A DNA stretch of 35,133 nt from Candidatus Dormiibacterota bacterium. GTDB taxonomy: Bacteria; Chloroflexota; Dormibacteria; Aeolococcales; Aeolococcaceae. Of this stretch, positions 1 through 6,798 are shown piece after piece. The notes beneath the pieces were generated by a model, which saw nothing but the letters and a program-made list of their open reading frames with translations, had not been told where the DNA came from and did not search any database. The stretch spans positions 1 to 35,133 of the forward strand of contig PLAX01000139.1 of NCBI GenBank assembly GCA_003135255.1, in the 5' to 3' direction. Positions within the stretch are counted from its first letter, which is position 1. Each line of letters starts with the position of its first letter. The translations under genes were made by a program, and so were the position numbers.

Positions 1-797
1 GCCCCGTTCTGGGTGTTGTAGAGGGCTTCTGCGGCCGCCATCTTCATCGGCTGCTGGGCATCCATGAGCCGGGCCTGCAGGTCGCCGGAGATGGCGACCA
101 GCACGACGGTCACCAGCATCAGACCGGCGGCGAGCCGGGTCGCCCGCCGGAAGGCTTCGCGCTGCGCCTGGTCGCGGGCGCCGCGATGGCCCCGCCAGAT
201 GCTGATACCGAGCACCAGCGCGGCGCCCGTGGCCAGCGCCCCCAACACCGTGTGCGCGAAGGATGCCCAGAGGGTGGAGTTGCCGAGCAGAGCCCAGAAG
301 TTGGTGAGCACCGCCTGGCCGTTCTCCACCTTGTAGCCGACCGGGTGCTGCATCCACGCGTTGGCGGCGAGTATCCAGTACGCCGAGATGATGGTGCCTG
401 CGCTGGTGAGCCAGATGGTGGCGAGGTGCAGGCCCGGAGACAGCCGGTTGCGGCCGAAGATCCACAGACCGACGAAGGTCGATTCCAGGAAGAAGGCGAA
501 CAGACCCTCGATGGCCAGGGGGGCACCGAAGATGTTGCCCACGAAGATCGAGTACGCGGACCAGTTGAGGCCGAACTCGAACTCCAGCACGATCCCGGTG
601 ACGATGCCGACGGCCATGCTGATCAGGAAGATCCGGCCGAAGAAGCGGCTGAGCCGGTCCCAGGTGACGTCCTTGCTCCGGTACGCCTGCGTCTGCATCA
701 CCGCCACCAGCAAGCCCAACCCGATCGTCATGGGCACGAAGAAGAAGTGGAAGACGGTGACAATCGCGAACTGCCAGCGAGCGAGATCTAACGCCAT
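1..797 (-). CDS. cydA: cytochrome bd ubiquinol oxidase subunit I, partial (C-terminus outside window)
   Basis: This is the N-terminal 265 or so residues of the membrane quinol oxidase subunit I, which oxidises quinol and passes electrons to oxygen through haems b558, b595 and d. The reading frame stays open to the window edge, so the C-terminal part is missing. The N-terminus reads MALDLARWQFAIVTVFHFFF; His17 matches the haem-ligand His19 of E. coli CydA. The conserved stretches FGAPLAIEGLFAFFLEST and WMQHPVGY are present, and FAHTVLG matches the region of the haem b558 ligand His186. Several hydrophobic membrane segments are visible. The ATG at 797 has a GGAGAG ribosome site a few bases upstream. 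A cydB partner would be expected beyond the left edge. Identification is firm; whether it is the canonical or cyanide-insensitive type cannot be told without the Q-loop. Confidence 0.96.
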   Translation of the reverse strand, partial: MALDLARWQFAIVTVFHFFFVPMTIGLGLLVAVMQTQAYRSKDVTWDRLSRFFGRIFLISMAVGIVTGIVLEFEFGLNWSAYSIFVGNIFGAPLAIEGLFAFFLESTFVGLWIFGRNRLSPGLHLATIWLTSAGTIISAYWILAANAWMQHPVGYKVENGQAVLTNFWALLGNSTLWASFAHTVLGALATGAALVLGISIWRGHRGARDQAQREAFRRATRLAAGLMLVTVVLVAISGDLQARLMDAQQPMKMAAAEALYNTQNG

Positions 798-1107
798 GGC
801 GCACTCTCCACGGTCAACACGTTCCGATCAACCCGAGGCATCCACCGCCAGTCCGGCTGGGTTGGCTCGTCATCGAGGCCGACAGGGTGTGACGTTTGGG
901 CGGCCCTGCAAACACCTCAGCGAGACCTCACATGTCCGGTGGTCTGCGATCGCGCCAAGTGTGCACCGGCAGGAGAACCAATACTTGATGCGTTCTCATC
1001 AAAGTTTCGAGTTCGCTGGCCGGTGATCCCTGACCCGACGGCCACACCTCAAGGGCTGGACGCCCCCAGGAGCGCGGGAAGCCGGGTGAGCGGGTGGCTG
1101 TCGGCCT
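798..1107. other. intergenic region upstream of cydA
   Basis: This stretch of about 310 bases separates the start of cydA from the 3' end of the PAS-LuxR gene; both are on the minus strand. No convincing coding sequence is seen. It holds the cydA leader and a dyad symmetry at 985-1002, listed separately. No clear sigma-70 promoter could be picked out by eye. Confidence 0.6.
985..1002. promoter_or_regulatory. dyad TTGATG-N6-CATCAA upstream of cydA
   Basis: Perfect 6-base inverted arms TTGATG and CATCAA are separated by CGTTCT, about 190 bases upstream of the cydA start. The half sites resemble FNR/CRP-type halves (TTGAT...ATCAA), but the spacer is 8 bases between those halves instead of the usual 4, so a canonical FNR site is not claimed. 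It could be an operator for the neighbouring PAS-LuxR regulator or chance. Confidence 0.3.
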
Positions 1108-1755
1108 TCAGAGAAGGTGGTGCTGCACGGCGAGCGCGATCGCCTCCACCCGGTGGTGAGCGCCGAGCTTGGTCTCCAGCCGACTGATGTGGTTGCGCGC
1201 GGTGACGGGAGCGATCGATAGTTGGGCCGCGATCTGGGCCGTCCCCAGCCCGCGTGCCAGCAGCCGGAGCACCTCGAACTCCCGCCGGCTCAGTCGAGTG
1301 GGGATCGGTGCCGGTGCATCAGCAGCGGCTTGCGCCGTTGCAGATCGAGTGGCGGCCGGCCTGAACGGCTCGGGGTGGAAGAGGTGCATCATCAACGGTT
1401 GCTCGTTGCCGTCATCTTTGAGCAGCACGATGCTGTTCACGGCATCGACGGGCTCCCCGCCGCTGTCGCGCGCGATCACCCGGAAGCTCTTGGTCACGCG
1501 GCCCCGCTGCGCGTTCACCACGACCTGACAGAACCGCCGGCAGATCGGGTGTCCGTTGGGCTTGGCTCCCGCCATGACCTCGTAACAGGGTCGGCCCACC
1601 ACGTCCTCAGCGCGGTGCCCGAGCAGCTGTTCGGCCGACGCCGACCAGTGGACGATGCGCTGGTCACCGTCCGCCACGAACAGGCCCTCGGCGCTGCGCA
1701 TGCTGCGCACCGCGTGAAGGCGCTCGGACCCATTGTCGGCGGTTTGGCGCGTCAT
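1108..1755 (-). CDS. PAS-domain LuxR-family transcriptional regulator
   Basis: This is a 215-residue one-component regulator. Residues about 20-120 form a PAS-like sensor fold (GLFVADGDQRIVHWSASAEQLLG) and residues about 152-213 a LuxR/GerE helix-turn-helix (LSRREFEVLRLLARGLGTAQ ... ARNHISRLETKLGAHHRVEA). The PAS part carries three cysteines, C57, C72 and C76, in a pattern C...NG-x-P-x-C-x3-C, which could hold a metal or cofactor or respond to redox. The start chosen is ATG 1755, where PAS-type sequence begins soon after; the frame is open to 1944, but that extension is Arg-rich and looks non-coding. It lies upstream of cydA in the same orientation, which fits control of respiration, although that is only inference. 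No typical receiver domain is present. Confidence 0.85.
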   Translation of the reverse strand: MTRQTADNGSERLHAVRSMRSAEGLFVADGDQRIVHWSASAEQLLGHRAEDVVGRPCYEVMAGAKPNGHPICRRFCQVVVNAQRGRVTKSFRVIARDSGGEPVDAVNSIVLLKDDGNEQPLMMHLFHPEPFRPAATRSATAQAAADAPAPIPTRLSRREFEVLRLLARGLGTAQIAAQLSIAPVTARNHISRLETKLGAHHRVEAIALAVQHHLL

Positions 1756-2015
1756 CACCCCGGATGAGGTTAGCCGCGACCTGTCCGGCCGGATAGGGTC
1801 CTTTAGCCCAGCATCCAGGGACCGTTCGGCCGCCGGACGCCTGCCGGGCCACCCCTCACGGTGGCGACCTCGACGCGCTGGTCGCACCCGTCGGCCAGCT
1901 CTCCTGCCCCTCCTGCTCCACCCGATCTGGGCCAACCGGGACACTCACGCGGTTGACAGGTTCCGCAAGAGGATCAGAGTCCGATAGGTGTACGGCTTCA
2001 CCGAAGGAGGCACAC

Positions 2016-2210
2016 ATGGCACCCAGGCGCGACATCTATGTTGCCGAGGACGACGTGGCCCTTTGGGACGAGGCGGAGAACCTCGCCGGCGACGAAGGCT
2101 TGGCCGGCTTCCTCGCCGAGGCACTCCGAAGCTACATCCGGGAACATGGGGAGGTGGCTACCCCTCCAGGTGTGGCTGAACCCAACGTCTTCCCCGACAA
2201 GCTCGACTGA
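2016..2210 (+). CDS. small protein resembling the N-terminus of EXLDI-type / antitoxin-like proteins
   Basis: A 64-residue acidic protein starts at ATG 2016, preceded by a strong AAGGAGG ribosome site; this decides the start against an upstream TTG in the same frame. The N-terminal part (RRDIYVAEDDVALWDEAENL followed by an amphipathic helix ending LRSYIREHG) resembles the beta-strand plus helix start of small DNA-binding or EXLDI-family proteins, but the EXLDI motif itself is not seen. The C-terminal 20 residues are Pro-rich and probably disordered. It is divergent from the PAS-LuxR gene and next to transposase debris. It could be an antitoxin without a visible toxin. Expression looks likely from the ribosome site; the function is not known. 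Confidence 0.6.
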   Translation: MAPRRDIYVAEDDVALWDEAENLAGDEGLAGFLAEALRSYIREHGEVATPPGVAEPNVFPDKLD

Positions 2211-2219
2211 GCGAGGTCA

Positions 2220-2714
2220 GTGCAGGTAGGAGTCACGGCGGTTGTTCCCGGGGACGTTGTTGACGCGGGCGATGGGTGGGAGGCCGCTCAGGTGTTAGCG
2301 GCGGCACTGGATGGTCATGGAACGGCGCCGCAGGCCTTGCCCCAGATCGTGGCGGCGAGCCGCGAGGTCGTCGGCGAGAATCCCTTCACCGTGATCTTCG
2401 ACCGCGGCGGCTACGACAGCAAGCTCTTCACCTGGCTGAACGAGGTGGGGATCGACTTCATCACCTACCAGCGAGGCGGGGCGAACCCGGCAGCGGAGGG
2501 GTTTCGGCGCCGGGAGGCCCGTTTCGAGGGCCTTCGGGTACGGATGCAGACCTCAATCGGCTCCCGCCCACCCACCCGGGGACCGCGTTACCGGTCACCC
2601 ACCAGCTCGCCGTGCCCACCACTCCGGAACGCCAGCGCGAGCGTCGATGTCCAGACCCCTGGACCTGGAGGGCTCGGCAAGTATGCGAAACTGTGTATGT
2701 CTAACCGCGGCTGA
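2220..2714 (+). pseudogene. decayed DDE-type transposase fragment
   Basis: The middle of this 164-codon frame (FTVIFDRGGYDSKLFTWLNE, continuing DFITYQRG and FRRREARFEGLRVRM) resembles the catalytic core of actinobacterial DDE transposases, in which an Asp sits in the DRGG motif. The N-terminal DNA-binding part and the C-terminal catalytic region are missing. Downstream of about 2545 the frame turns into Ser/Pro-rich sequence without family character, while another frame carries transposase-like Pro/Thr residues, so a frameshift and decay are likely. No terminal inverted repeats were recognised. The remnant directly precedes the FIST/GGDEF genes and may mark how that segment arrived. It is not expected to be functional. 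Confidence 0.6.
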
Positions 2715-2729
2715 CCGAAGGGCACCCAC

Positions 2730-3875
2730 TTGAAAACGCCGGGCGGTATTCTGCGCGGCCAGTCCAGCGCGGCCGACCCTCGCCAGGCTGCGCGCGAATT
2801 TCACGCCGCCGTCGACCAACCCGGTCCGGCCCTGGTCATCTTCTTCTGCTCGCGTGACTACGACCTCCACGTGCTCACGGCAGAACTGGTGAGTCTCTTT
2901 GGGACAGTCCCACTCGTGGGATGCACGACTGCCGGTGAGATCGGGCCCCTCGGCTATCGCGATTGCGGTGTCACCGGCGCAAGTTTTGGCCCCACCATGT
3001 TCGCCGCCGCGATCGGCCTGCTCCGCAACCTCAATGACTTCACCATCGAATCAGCCCACTCGCTCGAGCAAGTTCTGCTCCAGGAGCTGGAGAGCCTCAA
3101 ACCCGGCTGTGACGCCAGCAACACCTTCGCGCTTCTCCTGATCGACGGCCTGTCGATGCACGAGGAACTGGTTGCCGCCGCGCTGCAGGGTGTACTTGGA
3201 GAGATCCCTCTGGTCGGTGGATCGGCGGGGGACGGCCTGCAGTTCGCACACACCCACGTCTACGCAAACGGCGCGTTCCACGAGAACAGCGCGGTCCTGG
3301 TGCTGGTCTCCACACCGTTGGCGTTCACACCATTCCAGACTCAGCACTTCACACCCGTCGGCAGGCGCGTGGTGGTGACAGCGGCCGATGCCGAGCGGCG
3401 CATCGTCCAGGAACTCGACGGCTCGCCCGCCGCCGCATACTACGCCGAGCTCATCGGTTCCACCGAGAGCAGCCTGAGCCCTGAAGACTTTGCGGACCAC
3501 CCGGTCGTCGTTGTCATCGACTCCAACAGTTACGTCCGATCCATCCAGAAGGCCAATCCCGACGGCACCCTGACCTTCTACTGCGCCATCGACGAGGGCC
3601 TCGTGCTGCGCACCGCCTACGAAGAAGACCTGGTCGCGAACCTCGAGCAGGCCTTCGCCGCGATTCGCGGCCTCATCGGACCCCCTCAGCTGGTGATCGC
3701 GTTCGACTGCATCCTTCGCAAACTCGCAATCCAACGCGGTGGGTACCACGACACGGTCGAATCGCTTCTTCATGAGAACAGGGTGGTTGGGTTCAACAGC
3801 TACGGCGAACAGTACCGCGGCGTGCATGTCAATCAGACGCTCACCGGTATCGCCATCGGAGAGTTGACGCCGTGA
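2730..3875 (+). CDS. FIST-domain sensory protein (FIST N + FIST C), NosP-like
   Basis: A 381-residue protein has the FIST_N fold (about residues 35-235: PLVGCTTAGEIGPLGYRDCG, IPLVGGSAGDGLQF) and FIST_C (about 245-378: FDCILRKL, VVGFNSYGEQYRGVHVNQT). FIST proteins sense small ligands; the NosP subgroup binds haem and nitric oxide and usually sits beside histidine kinases or c-di-GMP enzymes. The start is TTG 2730, with GAAGGG about 7 bases upstream; no ATG or GTG occurs early in the frame. The stop overlaps the start of the next gene, a diguanylate cyclase, by four bases (GTGA), so the two are probably translated together and work together. No signal peptide or membrane segment is visible. The family call is firm; haem and NO binding are inferred from family context. 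Confidence 0.88.
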   Translation: MKTPGGILRGQSSAADPRQAAREFHAAVDQPGPALVIFFCSRDYDLHVLTAELVSLFGTVPLVGCTTAGEIGPLGYRDCGVTGASFGPTMFAAAIGLLRNLNDFTIESAHSLEQVLLQELESLKPGCDASNTFALLLIDGLSMHEELVAAALQGVLGEIPLVGGSAGDGLQFAHTHVYANGAFHENSAVLVLVSTPLAFTPFQTQHFTPVGRRVVVTAADAERRIVQELDGSPAAAYYAELIGSTESSLSPEDFADHPVVVVIDSNSYVRSIQKANPDGTLTFYCAIDEGLVLRTAYEEDLVANLEQAFAAIRGLIGPPQLVIAFDCILRKLAIQRGGYHDTVESLLHENRVVGFNSYGEQYRGVHVNQTLTGIAIGELTP

Positions 3876-5005
3876 GCCGGGCTTCTCCAACGCCACGAGA
3901 ACTGGAGCTCGCCGCCGAACTGGCTCGTCTCGAAAAGATCAATACAGTGTTGATGGATCGTGCTGAACGAAGCACGAGCGTTCAGGGTTCCTCGTTCAGC
4001 CTGTTCCAGACCACCGTCATGCTGGAACAACACATTCGCCGCCGCACCGCAGAGCTCGAGGAGGCGCTGCACAAGAATGAACAGACCAATCGTGCCCTGC
4101 GAGCGGCTGAGGCCAGATTCCACGGAATTGTGAACCAGTCTCTGGTCGGCATCGCGCTCATCACCGACGGCCGGATCAGCTACGCGAACCCGAAGATGGA
4201 GGACATCTTCGGCCTCGGCGCAGGTGAAGCCGTTGGACTCGATCCGATGGACCTGGCCGCCGAGAGCGACCGAGCCCTGGTGGCCAAGAACGTCCGCGCC
4301 AGGATGGCTGGCGAGGCGGACGAGAGCGCGTACACGTTTCGCGGATTCCGCAAAGACGGCGTGCCCCTGGATGTTGAAGTCTACGGTAATGCCCTGCAAG
4401 TGGACGACCAGCGCATCATGGTCTCGATATTCCTGGACATCACCGAGCGCACGCGCATCGCGAGAGAGAACGAGGCACTGCAGGTCACGCTGCGAGAGCA
4501 ATCGACACACGACGCCCTGACTGGCCTCTATAACCGTCGCTACTTGGAAGAGGCTCTGGGACGCGAGCTCGTCGTGGCCAAGCGCAGCGGCCACCCCGTG
4601 AGCGTCGTCATGGCAGACCTCGACTTCTTCAAGGCCGTCAACGACAGCTTCGGGCACCTCGCCGGCGACGAGGTGCTAAAGACGTTCGGTGAGTTGATGC
4701 GCCGCTCGTCGCGCGCAAGTGACTTCTGCTTTCGCTGGGGCGGCGAGGAGTTTCTCCTCCTCCTGCCCCATATGTCAGCGAACGATGCCGCCAACCGGGC
4801 CGAACAACTGCGCGGGGCGTTTGCCACCTCCGGCGTTGTGTGTGACGGGGTCAAGATTGCTATCACGGCGTCCTTTGGCGTTGCCTCATTTCCGCCCGAC
4901 GGCACGACCATCGACCATCTCGTGAACGCCGCTGACGGTCGGTTGTACGTGGCCAAGACGTCGGGGCGCAACCGCGTCATTTCGACGTCCGAGCAACTGA
5001 CTTGA
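3872..5005 (+). CDS. PAS-GGDEF diguanylate cyclase partnered with FIST protein
   Basis: A 377-residue cytoplasmic protein predicted to make cyclic di-GMP from two GTP. Residues 10-80 form a charged coiled coil, 80-195 a PAS domain (ARFHGIVNQSLVGIALITDG ... FLDITERT), and 205-372 a GGDEF domain. The active-site loop is GGEEF at 290-294, and an inhibitory site RASD (281-284) lies five residues before it, so product feedback is expected. The start is GTG 3872, overlapping the FIST stop. The coupling suggests the FIST protein controls this cyclase by direct contact, with the coiled coil as the likely relay. All core GGDEF residues seem present, including DALTGLYNRR and the metal-site region DLDFFKAVND. 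Confidence 0.93.
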   Translation: MSRASPTPRELELAAELARLEKINTVLMDRAERSTSVQGSSFSLFQTTVMLEQHIRRRTAELEEALHKNEQTNRALRAAEARFHGIVNQSLVGIALITDGRISYANPKMEDIFGLGAGEAVGLDPMDLAAESDRALVAKNVRARMAGEADESAYTFRGFRKDGVPLDVEVYGNALQVDDQRIMVSIFLDITERTRIARENEALQVTLREQSTHDALTGLYNRRYLEEALGRELVVAKRSGHPVSVVMADLDFFKAVNDSFGHLAGDEVLKTFGELMRRSSRASDFCFRWGGEEFLLLLPHMSANDAANRAEQLRGAFATSGVVCDGVKIAITASFGVASFPPDGTTIDHLVNAADGRLYVAKTSGRNRVISTSEQLT

Positions 5006-5124
5006 ACCGCCCTGGGTTCAATGCAGACCCTGGCGTGTGCGGAGCTCGCTGAGGTCCGATCCTTGGGCTCGTGTCGGGCAGCCCTGAGAAGGGCCGGTCA
5101 CGATTCGGTCACGGGCTCTCACGG

Positions 5125-5159
5125 GGCATCACAATCCCGGCCATGGCATCTCAATCCCG
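5125..5159 (+). repeat. pair of 15-base direct repeats upstream of the second cyclase gene
   Basis: GGCATCACAATCCCG (5125-5139) and GGCATCTCAATCCCG (5145-5159) differ at one base and lie 20 bases apart, start to start. They are in the 266-base gap between the two GGDEF genes. The gap also has several TCACGG-like motifs. A two-helical-turn spacing suits a regulator binding one DNA face. No other gene is supported in this gap. Confidence 0.4.
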
Positions 5160-5271
5160 TCACACGGCCTCCGTCTCGTGTGTCGCCGCCGTCACGGGCC
5201 CTGCGAGATGATCCACAGGAAGCACCCGGGCGAGTGCGCCCCGTCCCGGCTTAGTATCGGAGCGACAAACT

Positions 5272-6177
5272 ATGGCTGAGGAGAAAGACTTCTACAGGAA
5301 TCTGATCGATAACCTGTACGACGGGATCTACTTTGTCGATCGCGAACGAATGATCACCTACTGGAACAAGGGGGCCGAACGGATCACCGGCTACTCAGCC
5401 ACGCAGGCGATCGGCCATGCCTGCCGCGACAACCTGCTCAATCACGTCACTGCCAACGGCGTTCCACTCTGTCTTGAACACTGTCCGCTTGCACGCGTCA
5501 TGGAAGACGGCAAGCCACGCGAGGCCCACGTCTTTCTGCACCATGCTGACGGGCACCGCGTGCCCGTCCTCGTGCGCGGCTCGGTCCTCCGAGACGAGGA
5601 CGGCACGATCGTTGGCGCGGTGGAAACGTTCAGCAACAACACCACGCTGATGAACGTCCAGCATGACGCGGCCGAGTTGCGTCGCACCACGCTGCGGGAT
5701 GCGCTCACGGGCATCGGCAACCGCTTGCACCTGGATGGGCGTCTGCGCGCTGTGATTGCGGAGTGCAGCCAGAACGATGCCTCGGCGGGTCTGTTGTTCA
5801 TGGACATTGACAATTTCAAACGCTGCAACGATACTTTTGGACATGAGGCCGGCGACAGAGCCTTGCGCATGGTCGGCAGCACACTGCGTTGCACCCTGCG
5901 CGCCACGGATACCGTTGGCCGCTGGGGCGGCGAGGAATTCATCGCCATCGTGGGCAACGTCCGAGACGAACCAACCCTGCTCAAGATTGCCGAACACCTG
6001 CGCATCATGGTTGAGTGTTCGCACCTCGACGTGGGAGCTGAGAGCCTGGCCATCACGATCTCGATTGGCGCTACCCTCTTGCGTGCCGGCGATACGGCCG
6101 AGTCCTTTGTTGGCCGGGCCGACCAGTTGATGTATCAGAGCAAGGAGGCAGGCCGCAATCGGGTCACCGTTGGATGA
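5272..6177 (+). CDS. PAS-GGDEF diguanylate cyclase with three-cysteine PAS
   Basis: A 301-residue predicted c-di-GMP synthase. The PAS domain (residues 5-125: LIDNLYDGIYFVDRERMITY) contains C51, C67 and C71 in the pattern C...NG-x-P-x-C-x3-C. This is the same arrangement as in the PAS-LuxR regulator at 1108-1755. The GGDEF domain (about 140-300) has GGEEF at 219-223 and an inhibitory RATD site at 210-213. The ATG at 5272 has GGAG about nine bases upstream. It follows the FIST/cyclase pair in the same direction after 266 bases, so it probably has its own promoter. No membrane segment is present. The cysteine cluster suggests redox, metal or gas sensing, which is inference. Confidence 0.92.
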   Translation: MAEEKDFYRNLIDNLYDGIYFVDRERMITYWNKGAERITGYSATQAIGHACRDNLLNHVTANGVPLCLEHCPLARVMEDGKPREAHVFLHHADGHRVPVLVRGSVLRDEDGTIVGAVETFSNNTTLMNVQHDAAELRRTTLRDALTGIGNRLHLDGRLRAVIAECSQNDASAGLLFMDIDNFKRCNDTFGHEAGDRALRMVGSTLRCTLRATDTVGRWGGEEFIAIVGNVRDEPTLLKIAEHLRIMVECSHLDVGAESLAITISIGATLLRAGDTAESFVGRADQLMYQSKEAGRNRVTVG

Positions 6178-6272
6178 CGGGCGAACGGACAGGCCCGTCT
6201 GAGGACCGACGTTGCTGTCGCCCTACTGAGGCATGACCACGGGGCGCCCTGACGGTGGGACTCGTGGGCAGA

Positions 6273-6287
6273 GGGGTGAACCACCCC
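6273..6287. terminator. short hairpin between convergent genes
   Basis: GGGGTG and CACCCC form a 6-base-pair stem with a three-base loop in the 223-base gap between the GGDEF gene (plus) and the DUF779 gene (minus). There is no T-rich tail, so it is only a weak terminator candidate. The rest of the gap shows no gene. Confidence 0.25.
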
Positions 6288-6400
6288 GAGCATCCTGGAG
6301 GCTGACTCCATGAAACTCGGGGCGGTTCAAGCGGTTGGTTCGTGCAAGTTCGTGAGGTTCACCACCGCGCACCGGCTTACCGAGCCAGCGACACGCTTCG

Positions 6401-6781
6401 TCATGGATCGTCCAATGCGGCGCGCTCCTCGGCACTGAACACACGAGACCGGGTAACAAAGTGCTTGTCGCCACCCGCTGGAAGGGAGAACCCTTCCGGG
6501 GCCCCGTCGCCAACATCGAGAATGAGCTGAGTGTGCCTCCACACCTGATACTGCCGCCCGTCGATGTAGAAGGGGCACCGACCCACCGTACCGAGCAGGA
6601 CATCATGCCCACCGATGATGAACTCCCCGTTGTCGAAGCAGATGGGGAGACTGCCGTCACAGCACCCTCCCGACTGAAAGAACATGACGGACCCTCGTTC
6701 GGCCACCAGGTGGGATATGGCCTCGAGGGCTGCCGGTGTGGCGGTCACCCGCCACACCGGCTCGGCCGCGGTTCGCTTCAC
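6401..6781 (-). CDS. DUF779 family protein, aldehyde dehydrogenase companion
   Basis: A 126-residue protein matches the DUF779 family: RVTATPAALEAI, then MFFQSGGCCDGS, GEFIIGG, LLGTVGRCPFYIDGRQYQVW and FVTRSRVF. The paired cysteines in GGCCDGS are a family hallmark and could bind metal. DUF779 genes are regularly found just downstream of acetaldehyde-type aldehyde dehydrogenases; here the gene starts 17 bases after that stop, in the same direction, so the two form an operon. The start is GTG 6781 (VKRTAAEPVWRV); the frame is open further upstream, but that part overlaps the dehydrogenase gene. No strong ribosome site is visible, so translation may depend on coupling. The biochemical role is unknown; a helper or maturation role for the enzyme is inferred. 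Confidence 0.85.
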   Translation of the reverse strand: MKRTAAEPVWRVTATPAALEAISHLVAERGSVMFFQSGGCCDGSLPICFDNGEFIIGGHDVLLGTVGRCPFYIDGRQYQVWRHTQLILDVGDGAPEGFSLPAGGDKHFVTRSRVFSAEERAALDDP

Positions 6782-6798
6782 CGGCCTGCCCGTGACGC

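Noticed and set aside
1756..1944. Upstream extension of the PAS-LuxR frame to 1944
   Set aside because: The extra 63 residues are Arg-rich and unlike any PAS leader; ATG 1755 gives a normal protein.
5021..5254. 77-codon frame between the two cyclase genes
   Set aside because: Runs through the direct repeats, has no ribosome site and no protein-like character.
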